Shown piece by piece: positions 34,496 through 45,082 of a stretch of DNA of 64,000 bases. Under the pieces are notes generated by a model, which saw only the letters and a list, made by a program, of their open reading frames with translations, did not search any database and was not told where the DNA came from. The stretch covers positions 1-64,000 of the forward strand of contig JAIQDT010003856.1 in NCBI GenBank assembly GCA_021521415.1, in the 5' to 3' direction. The stretch is from Bidens hawaiensis (taxonomy: Eukaryota > Streptophyta > Magnoliopsida > Asterales > Asteraceae). The first letter of the stretch is position 1. Every line of letters begins with the position of its first letter. Both the position numbers and the translations under genes were made by a program.

Positions 34496-35808
34496 TTAAT
34501 GTCGGAACATATCTAGAAAGTGCCCGTATTCCCGCGTGTACTTTTGATTCTTGAGACGAGCGGGATAAGGAATATGGGCAATATTAATTTCGGGTGGTGG
34601 CCGAAATACGACCGGGTTTTTCTCAACTTGTGGCTCAATAATTGGTGTTTTACTATGCGACTTACCCGGAGCCTCCAACTCGATCTCTTCATCAACCACT
34701 TCCTCTTCTTCAACTCCACCCGTTTCATTAACTACCTCGGGACCCAAAACCCTTCCGCTATGAGTAGTAATCGCTTTCAATTGAGCGAACGGATTAGTCT
34801 GATTAGAACCCGAAAACTGTCCTTGACGCCTTTCTTCGAGACGGCGAGCAATATCACTAACGGTTCTTTGAATATCGAGAATAGAAGATTGTTGATTCTT
34901 GATAAGCATATCGTGTTCGGTCAACTTTTTCTGTGTGACTTGATCTCTATACAAGATTTGCTTCATCATCTCCTCTATACGTCCCATGCTTCCATTAGGA
35001 TCCTGCACATTATTTTGAACATTAGTACAATTGTTATTATTATTATTATTATTATTGTTGTTATTATTATTATTATACTGACCTTGTCCTTGATTTTAAG
35101 AATTTTGATTGCCGGTGGTGCGCCTGACGGACGCCAGTTGGAGTTATTCTGATTCGGGTTCTCGTAGGTGTTCCAATTGTTGAAGTTATTGTTTGGAAAC
35201 CTATTCTGCCCACCAACACAATGGACTTGCTGACTCATTACCGGACACTCCAAAGTGTTGTGTCCACCTCTACAAAACTCACACTTGTCTACCTTAGTCT
35301 TGAGTTCCTTCACCTCTCGGGTTAGTGATTCCAAAGCAGAAGCCACAATAATATCCAGATTAAGATTAACCTGGTGTACACCTCGAGAAGATGAGGATGT
35401 ACTGCTAACGGGAGTGGAATTCCCGCGTCGTGGTCCTTTGGCGAGGTATGATTGAGCGAAGCTCTCAAACATCTCGTTACATTCGGCGACATTCTTCCTA
35501 GCCAGTAGACTTCCTCCTGCGGCCGTGTCGAACCGAACTTGGGTTTCGTAGTTCAACCCATTGTAGAATTTCTCCACGAGAGCTCATGGTGTGAGACCAT
35601 TCTGTGAGTATCGAGATAACAAGCTCTGAAAACGCTCCCAAGCATGACAATACTGCTCATCCGGCTCCATGTGAAACGAGTGAATCTGATCACGAAAAAC
35701 AGCCGCTTTAGCCGGTGGGAAGTATCTCTTGATAAATGCGGAACGTAGTGCTTCCCAAGTGGTGAACGTGCCAGGTGGCTGCGTGTCAAGCCAAATAGCT
35801 GCTTTACC
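34496..35808 (-). pseudogene. gag: Athila copy 2 gag, C-terminal part
   Basis: Capsid from GKAAIWLDTQPPGTF (about 35805) through EQYCHAWERFQSLL. A TGA replaces the Trp codon after NGLTP (about 35583). It then continues through VEKFYNGLNYETQ and CEFCRGGHNTLEC. A frame change at about 35098 leads into a short asparagine run and a 170-residue frame (35008-34496) with SMGRIEEMMKQILYRDQV and PYPARLKNQKYTREYGHFL. The upstream gag part is at 41184-41651, displaced by the gypsy insertion. Confidence 0.88.
35033..35076 (-). repeat. Short (AAT/AAC)n run in gag copy 2, about 14 triplets
   Basis: Counterpart of the expanded run at 26994-27137, with one aac interruption. Confidence 0.88.
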
Positions 35809-37242
35809 TGTGACAATCGTCAATTCCAGGTTAACTCCGTTAACTCAACTCCGTCAATTCAAACTTAAGATCATTGAATCTATAACGCACACTTCATTAC
35901 ATTTAAACTAGGGTTTAAATGACGCTTAACACTTACTACATGTGTAGTCTTTCGGGAGTTGCACCGAAATGCAAACAAGTTGACGCAAATGATCGGTGAA
36001 TAAACGAAAAACGTCAAAACAATAATTATGTGATAATTATGTGTTAAATTTATGTGTTATGTGATAACATGGTTATAAACGTTAACTCAAGACGTAAACT
36101 AGTTATTTAAGTCAGAAAAACAACAATTGAAAGCGGAGGGGCCAAAGTGTAACATAGTATTCTATAAATATATCATTAACAACCAAACCCTAACTTATTA
36201 TTATTCTTCTCCCTAACCCCGATCGGAAACCCAAGCCCCCCTCCCCTTGGCTGCCATCGACATACACTCACATATACACCATCAATTCAAGCTTGTGATT
36301 GAAGAATTAGGTGCTAGGAAGGTATAATCGATTATCCTATACATCCTTATTACTTGATTTTGATGTTTAATGGGTTAATTGAAAACCCTAGCTGCCGATT
36401 TCATGTGTACATATAACCAATATGATTGTTGTTGATTTGTTAATGATTTGATAACTAGATTGAATATTGCCACACGTTAATTGTTGTGTCTTTGATTTGA
36501 GTTCAAACAAAAACCCTAATCATGTATGTAATGTGTAATTGATGTGCATGGATGGTGCTTATGGAGTCTAGAGTGTTATATGAATGCATGATAGTTCATA
36601 GATTGTTAATATGTTGAGTTTGGATGCAAACAGTTTCTGGACAGAATGTATTATTGATGTTTAAGTGACTGTAACGAAGTGTAAATTTAAAAATTGGTTG
36701 AGATTATTAGTACTACAGTAAACTAGGTTGAGTCTAGTTTCTATAGAGTATAAATTTGTAATTTTTGGACAAGTAAAGGTTAACTTTTATGATTTTATGA
36801 AAACATTGTGCAAAGCTGAGCTGTTAGACCTGCTGGTAGGTTGTTTTGTAAATGTCATATCTCATGAACTACGAGACCAATTGGGTTGGTTCCACTTCTG
36901 TAAGTTTACCTATTGAGTTAGGAACCTAACCCAAGTGGTCTTGCATTTATTGGATTTTTCATTTAACGGGAATTGCAAATAACATTTTGTTACGCATGAA
37001 TTTGATTGTTATGAGTTTGCTGTAATGATTTGATGATTGTGTGAAAACTATGGGGAATAAAAATATAATAAAATATGTTCTAGAAACCTAAGACATATAT
37101 GCTTCTGTGATGATTTTTGGTAAATTAATTGAGATGCTATGATCGGTGGAATAGTACAATCTTTCAAGTAGAATTTCTGTCTCGGTGAAACTAGCTGCTG
37201 AGTTTTTGTGAAAATGCATGAAACATGATACTTGCTAATTTA

Positions 37243-37530
37243 TTATCGTGTTTTGACCAAATTGCCCTTGAGGGGAATGATTGCAAGTTAATTATCGTGT
37301 TTTGACCAAATTGCCCTTGAGGGGAATGATTGCAAGTTAATTATCGTGTTTTGACCAAATTGCCCTTGAGGGGAATGATTGCAAGTTAATTGTCGTGTTT
37401 TGACCAAAATGCCCTTGCGGGGAATAATAGCTAATTGATTGTAATGATTTGACCAAATTGCCCTCGTGGGAAATAGTTGCTAGTTAATTGTTATGTGTTG
37501 ACCAGATTGCCCTTACGGGGAGTAATTGCT
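37243..37530 (+). repeat. 49-bp minisatellite in the LTR
   Basis: Units starting ttatcgtgttttgaccaaat at 37243, 37292, 37341 and 37390 are nearly identical. Two more degraded units follow to about 37530. Each contains ttgcccttg and ggggaat. The spacing is exactly 49 bp for the first four. Confidence 0.9.
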
Positions 37531-38187
37531 AGTGATGTACTTTATGAATACGTGAGACGTAAATAATTGCTTACACATGTAACGTATCACAAATACACTT
37601 GTTAAAGTCACACACGATTCACAAACGAAACACGAAACATGTTATGTGTATAGGTATTATGTGCCGGGTCTAGAGACTCGATAATATTCCGACACTTAGA
37701 AAAATCTCTTTGTTGTTTTAGAACGCTGGAGAGAGTTTTTCTGTGACGCACATCTTTGTGATTTAATTTGGGAATTTCTTCGCAAACAGTGAGTTTCACT
37801 TTCCCCTTTTAAACTCTTTATACGCTTTTCTCTTGGGGGAGATAACATACTCCGAACGCATTTTAGATTTTGTTAATATAGATTATATATCACTTGTAAA
37901 GACTAAGTGGCAAACGCGTAAACTAAAGTCCTTCATAACATCGAACCGGTTAATATTTGGATAATAGCGAGTCACTGTTGAGTAGTACTGCTGGGTTTGA
38001 CAAACCCCACCTAACGCTAAACTCAACTGGAGGTCGAGCGGGTGTAATCTTGGCTAAACACATACCATGGTCTGGATGACCTGGTGGCAAGGCAAATTGA
38101 TAAACAGTCAGCTTCGGTGTCGAACACTTAGTAATACTTGCTTTATAGGCTAGCTACCTATAGATATATAATTGATATAACACTATC

Positions 38188-38265
38188 TGTAACGCAAAAC
38201 GCTGTAACGCAAAATGCTGTAACGCACAACGCTTAACGCAAAACGCTGAACGCAAACGCTAAACA
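38188..38265 (+). repeat. Short tandem repeat, aacgcaaaacgct type
   Basis: About five imperfect copies of a 12-16 bp unit (taacgcaaaacgctg) near the LTR 3' part. Confidence 0.8.
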
Positions 38266-38608
38266 TTTATTTTTATATAAACTTGTGAACTCACCAACCT
38301 TGTGTTGACACTTTTAGTATGTTATTCTCAGGTAGCCGATGCGGGCGCGCGGTTTAGGAACATGCATTGCTTGAAAACGCTTTTGTTATCCAAACTTATT
38401 TTTAACGGTTATCATTGGTTTTAAGTCGTCCTGCGTGACGCAACTTTTGGTTAAAGGTTTTTACGCTTCCGCATTTAATTACTCGTAAACGTTTTCATGG
38501 TTTTGAAACTCTGTTTTATGGTTTGATTATAACTGATGATTCCGATCCTGTTAGTTCACACCCTCTGACGGTAAAACTCCGTTAGTGGATTTTGAGGGTG
38601 TGACAGAT

Positions 38609-38621
38609 TGGTATCAGAGCC
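38609..38621 (+). other. tRNA-iMet primer-binding site
   Basis: TGGTATCAGAGCC, three bases after the LTR. This is the standard initiator-Met PBS of many gypsy and copia elements. Confidence 0.93.
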
Positions 38622-38782
38622 ATTGGTTATAGCGAACTAGAAGCTGCATGCATACTAGACTATAACCGCGACGACCCATTAGTTATAATGATACGCACTA
38701 CATAGATTTGTGTAGTCTTTGTTACCTATTCTCTGTACCTCTTTCACTCATACGCGCGCGCATACACGGCTTACCTGTAGGA

Positions 38783-39523
38783 ATGTCGACGCCACCCTCA
38801 TCATCATCCGATTCGATGACGCATGCTCACGGGAAGGAACCGCAGTTACCTACCGCATCGCCACCCCGAGTAGTCCCGGAACTCGAAGCTCCCGCACCGA
38901 AGAGGTACCGCCTATCCGGAGGCATATACGAAAACGTCGTTAGCTGGGATTGGTACCCTAACATGATCAGATGTATGGTCTATCGCGAGCAAGTTCCCCC
39001 GTTACCTCACCCGAACCACCCTGCTTATCCCAACACCCTACCACCCATAACCGAACCTGTAGAGCGAGTTCTCGCAGCTGTTGTTTCTTGCTTGGAGTGT
39101 GACGTGGGTTACATGCGCTATACGAGAGCGAACGTTTCCGGACTGTTAAAAGACGGAACCGAGACTAAGGAGGAGATTGCCCGCATGGCAGCGGCAATGA
39201 AGGAAATGCAAGAGGCTAGTGATCAACAAATGAAGATTATGAGGAAGATGCAAGCCGAGATGATAGACTTGCAAGAGCAACTCCAAGAAGCAAGGACCCG
39301 AACCGAGATAGCTTTAGAGAGTTGCGATGTCTTACAAATGCAACTTGCTCAGAACGCAGCCAAACCTGAGGCAGAGCCTGAAGAGGAACCTGAAGAAGAT
39401 CCCGAAGAGGAGCCTGAGGAGGATCCCGAGGAAGATCCCGAGGAGGAACCTGAAGAAGAACCGGAGGAAGAACCGGCTGAGGAGGAGGCACACTCAGAGG
39501 TGTCCTCAGATGATGACATCTAG
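38783..39523 (+). CDS. Acidic coiled-coil ORF upstream of gag
   Basis: Open frame of 246 codons from ATG 38783. An upstream in-frame start at 38708 is possible, but MSTPPSSSSD at 38783 resembles usual gag-leader starts. Layout: Ser/Pro-rich N-terminus (1-50), a block with NVVSWDWYPNMIRCMVYREQ (about 55-85), a long Met/Glu/Gln-rich helix (about 135-205) likely to form a coiled coil, then an acidic repeat of P-E-E-E/D units (about 205-240) and an SDDD end. There are no frameshifts. A Pro/Ser-rich leader protein precedes gag in related Asteraceae gypsy elements as I recall. The role is unknown. Confidence 0.6.
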   Translation: MSTPPSSSSDSMTHAHGKEPQLPTASPPRVVPELEAPAPKRYRLSGGIYENVVSWDWYPNMIRCMVYREQVPPLPHPNHPAYPNTLPPITEPVERVLAAVVSCLECDVGYMRYTRANVSGLLKDGTETKEEIARMAAAMKEMQEASDQQMKIMRKMQAEMIDLQEQLQEARTRTEIALESCDVLQMQLAQNAAKPEAEPEEEPEEDPEEEPEEDPEEDPEEEPEEEPEEEPAEEEAHSEVSSDDDI

Positions 39524-39773
39524 TGATGATGACACTTAGATGGGGGGGTTGTCTCCATCCGAACTATTATTTTCTATGATTTTAAGGATTGATTGGAAAT
39601 ACTTTGTAGCGAATACAATGGTTTTAATCATGAATTTTTATTTAGATTAATATATGGTTGTGATGTGATGTTGTTTCTTATGTCTTTCTTACCTATCTTT
39701 TTATTACATGTATGGTGTGTTGTATATGAAAGAAAAATTCATGTTTAACATTTTATACTGTGATTCTAGGAAA

Positions 39774-41145
39774 TGGCTTGAAGAAACGCTGGACACGGAC
39801 GTGGTAACATCAACTTGACTGCAGCTGAACTCCAAACTCTGCTGAACGACCATGCAGCGGCCGCTTTAGCCGCACACGTTCAGAATCAAGCTGGAGGTCC
39901 AAGTGGAACGTGTACCTTCAAGAACTACCTTAACTGCAAGCCCAGTACGTTTAAGGGCACTGAGGGAGCTATAGGCTTCCTGCGTTGGGCTGAGAAGGCC
40001 GAGTCGGCATTTGAGATGTGCAATTGTCCCCCTGCCAGTAAGGTCAAATTCGATGCTGGAACACTTGAGGATTCTGCCCTCACTTGGTGGAATTCAAACG
40101 TGCAGATCCTTGGATTGGAACTGGCTAACGCGATGAACTGGGAGGAGTTCAAGAACATGATGCGAGAGGAGTACTGTCCGAGAGAGGAGATTTCGAAGTT
40201 AGAGTCAGAATTTTGGTCACTGAAGATGGTGGGCTCAGAAATTGAAGCCTACACTACCCGTTCTCACGAGTTGGCTGTGATGTGTCCGCGGATGGTGGAT
40301 CCGCCGAGTAAGAGGATTGAGATGTATATCGATGGGTTAGCACCGCAGATTCAGGACATGGTGACGTCTTCCAGACCACCCACGATTCAACAAGCGATCC
40401 GTTTAGCACACAAACTGACGGATCAGTCTGTGACCCAAGGTGCGTTACCACCTAGGGGTTCAACCGCTAAAGCCCGTGAAAACCAGAGTAATGACAGCCA
40501 CAGCAACAGCAACCCGAGCAGCGAAAAGAGGAAGTTTGACAACACCAGATCCTCGTCCTCGAACCTCCCACCGCAACAACACTACCGTAAGCCCGAATTC
40601 ACTCGGAGCTTTAACAATCAAAGTCACAACAACAATAACAACGGTAGCGGGCAGGGTTCGAGCGGATATGCTGGGAAATATCCGAAGTGCAACAGGTGCA
40701 ACTATCATCATGTTGGCCCATGTGACCGTGTCAAGTGTCAGAGATGCGGAAAGATGGGTCACCAGGCGAAGGAGTGTAGAGGAGACCTTGCGGCAAAGGG
40801 TGCTCCTAACCACCTATGACGACGAAGGGATGTTTCGAGTGTGGGCAGGAAGGTCATTTCAGGAAAGATTGTCCCAAGCTAAAACAGAACGACAACAATG
40901 GAAGTAATGGAAGTGGCAGTAGTGGTGGAAGCAATGGCAAAGGAAGAGCGTTTGTAATTGGGTCGGGCCAAGCCCGAAATGATCCGCACGTGGTGACTGG
41001 TAAGTTCCCTGTAAACGATTGTTTTGCTTCTGTATTGTTTGACACTGGAGCTGATAGGAGTTTTGTGTCGAAAGCCTTTAGCCAACTCTTAGACTTAACT
41101 CCAACTCCGTTAGATGCTAAGTTTCCTGTTGAATTAGCTGACTGT
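39774..41145 (+). pseudogene. gag-pr: gag and start of protease of the plus-strand gypsy element
   Basis: The ATG at 39774 is followed by a TGA as the third codon, then an open frame to 40819: LTAAELQTLLNDH, FLRWAEKAESAFEMCN, TWWNSNVQ, FKNMMREEYCPREEI, EIEAYTTRSHELAVMCPRMV and MYIDGLAPQIQ, the retrotransposon gag capsid pattern. It continues with knuckles CNRCNYHHVGPC and CQRCGKMGHQAKEC. A 1-nt shift at about 40817 (ATGA overlap of stop and a new ATG) leads to a third knuckle CFECGQEGHFRKDC and protease SVLFDTGADRSFVSKAF. The frame then enters LTR sequence at about 41144. Confidence 0.9.
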
Positions 41146-41178
41146 AAAACTCCGTTAGTGGATTTTGAGGGTGTGACA
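41144..41178 (+). repeat. 35-bp remnant of the 3' LTR
   Basis: gtaaaactccgttagtgg and the following bases to gtgtgaca are identical to the last bases of the 5' LTR (about 38571-38605). The flank differs (gactgtaaa versus gacggtaaa), placing the deletion joint here. Confidence 0.92.
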
Positions 41179-41183
41179 TTACC

Positions 41184-41651
41184 TGTAAGTGAAAAAGGAA
41201 AAAGATGTTAGAAAATTGCATCTTCGGTAGAACCTTGCAATTTAAAAGTTTTCAAAACGCGGTAAAGTCGGTTAATATGAGCCGGCGCATCCTCGTCATC
41301 GTTCCCATGAAACTGATTAGTTTGAACTGTGTTGTTCATGACGTATGACGGAATCTGCCACGAATTGGGGTTGTCGATCGCGGGGACAACGATGCATGAC
41401 TGGTTTCCGGTTAAGCCGCCGAAGGCTTGAGCAGCAATTGTCCTATCGTCTGCCATTTGAACGTTTGGTTGAATTCTCGGACTTTCTGGTGGTGAACTGT
41501 GCGGTGATGATTTTGGTGTAGATGTAGCTTCTGACGGTTGTTTCTCTGCTGATGAGCTGGTCTCGGTCTTGAACGGAGAAAAATCCAGATTTACCAGCTG
41601 TGGTTTTTGCGAACGAAGATTTGGCATAAACCTGAAATCGCAACAGACCAA
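41184..41651 (-). pseudogene. gag: Athila copy 2 gag, N-terminal part
   Basis: Starts at ATG 41651 (minus). Nearly identical to 28332-27890, with the same TAA after STEDAIF. It is separated from the rest of gag by the 5.4-kb gypsy insertion. Confidence 0.9.
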
Positions 41652-41822
41652 GTAAGTAGACTAAAAAATAAAATTAAAAGCTAAAACGAAAGTAAACTAA
41701 AATTAACTTAGACTCCTACGACTCAAACGAAAATAAAACAAATAGCACGTATGTAGCAATTAAGTCCAAATAAAGCAAATAACGCAATCACCAAGAGTTC
41801 CCCGGCAACGGCGCCAAAAACT

Positions 41823-43293
41823 TGATGTGCTTGAAGTAGTCAAATAATTATTAACTAAAAATAAACTAACCTTGACACTAAGTAATACTCTAAACCCTTT
41901 AACTTAACTTAAACTACTAACCGGCAAGTGAACCGGTCGACTCTAGTACAGCTAAGTAAGTCCGGATATCAAACCCACGAGACTCTTTAAATTACGAAAC
42001 TAGCAAATTAGACTCAACTACAAGAGACGACTATTTATTAATAATATTTGAGGGGGATTTTAAGACTAATTAATTAAAACTCTAATAATAATTAACTAAT
42101 GATTACTTTAATTTAACTATTAAAAAACTAATTAATATAATAATAAAACAAACCCTAATTATTATAATAATAATAAAACATAATCATTACTTATTAATTA
42201 ATTAATAATACTTAAACCCTAATTAGTTTTAACTAATAAACAATTTAGAACACTTGGATTAATTCAGATGATTAAAATAACTACCGAGGCCGGAATCCCC
42301 AAGGTTACGGTTATTAATTTAAATGGAAAAAACGCAAGTTATGGTATCGGGATCATAAGATCTATTAATAGCCTATCACTTTACAGCTTTTTAGACTAAC
42401 TGCTCACTTTTATTTGTTTAATTGATTTTATTGTTACTGTGATCTTAATAGATATCAATCATAAACTAGTCAAGAACACACAGTAAATGACCTAACAAAA
42501 CCCTATCCTATGAAAATATCAACAAGGGCAATGTGAAACAATAAATTTAAGTAAACAAAACCAAGCAATCATACGCATCAACTAAATCAAACTCAACCGT
42601 TTACTTAGAACATAATATCCATAACGAAAAGAAAATCCAAATAAAATCAAACCGAATTAAGGTTCATCACGACCTAGGCAGTCTATGGAATTTAGCCTAG
42701 CATATGAAAATCTAAATCAAACAAAACAAATAATAACGAAAACATGGTGAAAGTATAAGAAACGGGGAATCGAAGATGATAAAACCCGTAAACTCGAACG
42801 TGAACGTGTAGCTCTTCACCGGATGTTCTCTTGCCTTCAAAATCACCAACAAACGCATAAAATAGCTCCAAGAACTCTCCAAAATATGCCAAGGGTTTCA
42901 GGTTATGTCAGGTTTAAGTTAAAGGTGTTTAAATAGCGAAAACAAGGCCCGACATTAAGCAAAAACGAATTAAAACCCATCAGCAGCCCCTAGGCTCCGC
43001 GCTAAGGGCATTTGGCCTTCCCCCTTCGCGCGGCGCGGAGTGCTTCCCCATGGGGGCCGGTCAGACCGGCCCGGTCTGACCGGTTCTCTATTCTGGTTCT
43101 TCCTGACGCGTTCCGGATCTCTGTTTCGGCTCGTTTTAGCTCGTTTTTCACCATTTTTAATCACGATCAAATCCCGGAACCTACGAAACATAGAATTGTT
43201 AGTAGTATACAAATCTCGACTATAAACGAACAAAAACAATTAAAATATTAATTAAAATGAACAAGGGAAACATATATATTTAGCATCATATCA
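41823..43293 (-). repeat. Athila LTR3 (duplicate of LTR2, internally deleted)
   Basis: 1471 bp. It matches LTR2 closely but lacks about 252 bp at 42358-42360. The joint lies in a shared aagat word. The hairpin is at 43057-43083. It is followed by gccaggtttagac, the same CACTA sequence that follows LTR2. The PBS copy is at about 41800-41816. Confidence 0.92.
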
Positions 43294-45082
43294 GCCAGGT
43301 TTAGACATCTCGAAGGAATGTTGTCGGCAAGTCAAATACGTGACGTATGTTATATATAAACATATTAATTAATGCATTCAACATACATAATTGGCACTGT
43401 TTGTTGTCACAATTCGTAGGTAAATGTTGTTCCTATTCAGGTAGGTTCTAACCAAAGTACTTGTACTATGGGGAAAAATAAAATGCCAACACCCTTAAGT
43501 ATTTGATAGTTTTTTTTTATTACAACTTTTCATGTGATTTTTATTTTCCATAACCTAATAAATTGATTTGCATGCCAGTTCTGTGGGAAACATCCATACC
43601 TCAGGTGAGGCTGTGCAACAAGAATCTGCTCCTCATGTAAGCATTTGATAGCAATTTGATTCTTTTTTTTAATAATTAACTTTCCATGTGAGTGTGCTGA
43701 TTTTGCGTAAGTTAATTATACGCCATGTCTGTGGATAAAATATTTGTCCAAATGGTAGTCACTCCCTAGAGCGCGACATTAGTAAGTATTTGACAATTTC
43801 AGTACTTTTTATAATTCGTTTCCAATGTGAGTGTGCTCATTTTCTATTGCTGAATTGCAGGCCAAGTCCGTGGACAAAAATGTTGACCAAACAGTAGTCG
43901 ATCCCTAGATTGCGACATCAGTAAGTAATTGGCAATTTCAATTTTTATATTTTATAACCTAATAAGTCTAACAATTACAATTTCTTTTATATTACCAATA
44001 AAGCTTGTAGAGAACAATTGACCAAACAGCAACACAACTACACCACACTCCGGATAGTAACGGCTCCATAAAATTAGCAGTACTTGATAGTTTCATATTT
44101 ATTGTTCCGAGTTTTCCATTTAATTGTTGATTGATTTCCATCCATAAGCTGATTTATTGAATGGTTTTTAGGTAAAACGGAGAAGCCGTAAAAGAAAAGG
44201 TGATGTATCTACGGATGAAGGTTCCCCACATCCTGAAATAAAGGTATGTACTGCGTGAAACATTGTTAATTTACCACCATCCATGGGTATGTACTTATAT
44301 ATTGACTTCAACTAAGCCATCTTAATTTCCCATGCTTGTTTATAGGTGTATGAGTGTGGTTTGTGTCTGACTGACAAGCGTAACAAGATGGCACATGGTA
44401 GAATTCAATGGTCACCGGTTCCAAAACAGATGCATGGAAAAGAAATCCCTGAGGTTTGATATAAAGTTAGTATTGATGAAGCCATAAAGGAACATGCAAT
44501 TATTCCGTGTGAGTCAGGTGAAGTTATGACTGTTGGTGATGCAATCAGTACTTTTGTTGCTTGGCCAAAATACCTAATCTCATGTGACCAGGAGGTTTGT
44601 TCCGTTTTATTTCTATTCAAGTACAAATATTAGGGGTTTTCACGGTTCGGTTTGAAATCTTGAAACCGTTCAAACCGGTCATTGGTTTGGTTTCATGGTT
44701 GGCTTTTTTCATAACTATCGGTCGGTTGGTTTAAAAAGATTCAAACCGGAGCCAACGATTTGGTTTACGGTTTGCAACAAAAACCAACCGTCTATTAATT
44801 TATTCATATTTACCCAAACCATGAAACCATCCCATTACTAACGGTTTGGTTCGGTTCGGTTTAAGAGTCCTACAGTTCGGTTTTGGTTCATGGTTTGACT
44901 CTAAAACCGTGAAAACCGAACCGTGAACACCCCTAACATATATCACAAGAGAGCATATCTTTAATTATATATATATATATATATTTGTTTTTCATATTCT
45001 GTTGTTCCAGCTACCACCACTCCCATCCTCAAAAAAACCAGACAGAGCTGGCAAGAAGTCAAAGGTAAAGTACACAACGATA
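43294..45082 (+). pseudogene. Duplicate of CACTA second-gene exons
   Basis: Copy of 30227-31997, including the DUF8039-type exon at about 44346-44594 with the same TGA, and Lys-rich last-exon sequence cut off after KVKYTTI. It has about 23 bases near 43806-43828 that copy 1 lacks. The truncation at 45082 joins directly to copia B spacer. Confidence 0.82.
44631..44935. mobile_element. hAT-like MITE, duplicate copy
   Basis: Same length (305 bp), same flanks and same intron position as 31544-31848. It was carried along in the duplication. One TIR base differs (ggggttttcac). Confidence 0.88.

Larger units (their letters stand above)
35809..38605 (+). repeat. 5' LTR of the plus-strand gypsy element
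   Basis: 2797 bp with TGTGACA..TGTGACA ends. It includes a 49-bp minisatellite (37243-37530) and a cluster of aacgcaaaacgct words (38188-38265). Promoter-like AT-rich sequence with an agagtgaa-type leader region cannot be assigned firmly. Confidence 0.88.
35809..41178 (+). mobile_element. Plus-strand Ty3/gypsy element (chromovirus/Tekay-like), 3'-deleted, nested in Athila gag
   Basis: Begins TGTGACAATC and ends GGGTGTGACA, flanked by the exact 5-bp TSD TTACC (35804-35808, 41179-41183). It contains a 2.8-kb 5' LTR, a tRNA-iMet PBS, an acidic ORF, gag and the start of protease. RT, RNase H, integrase and nearly all of the 3' LTR are missing: protease coding passes directly into the last ~35 bases of the LTR. 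The lineage is judged from the gag zinc knuckles and protease LFDTGADRSFVSKAFSQL. The chromodomain region is not present, so the lineage is tentative. Confidence 0.9.
32739..45082. repeat. Segmental duplication, copy 2 (with nested gypsy insertion)
   Basis: Corresponds to 24705-31997. After removing the 5370-bp insertion and its TSD the copy is about 6.97 kb. The roughly 320-bp shortfall is explained by a 252-bp deletion in LTR3, about 100 bp less triplet repeat and a small extra segment at about 43806-43828. The left edge follows the CACTA right arm. The right edge is cut inside the last CACTA exon, where copia B spacer starts. Confidence 0.9.

Noticed and set aside
37243..37530. Regular 49-bp repeats as a CRISPR-like array
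   Set aside because: Units are contiguous with no unique spacers, and the host is a plant. It is an LTR minisatellite.
39237..39491. Minus-strand Pro/Leu-rich frame
   Set aside because: Antisense shadow of the acidic PEEE repeat.
35809..41178. Second Athila insertion as the explanation of repeated gag/pol at 32739-43293
   Set aside because: Sequence past LTR3 is the same CACTA exon sequence as past LTR2, including the MITE, so the block was duplicated. The nested element here is a different gypsy lineage.
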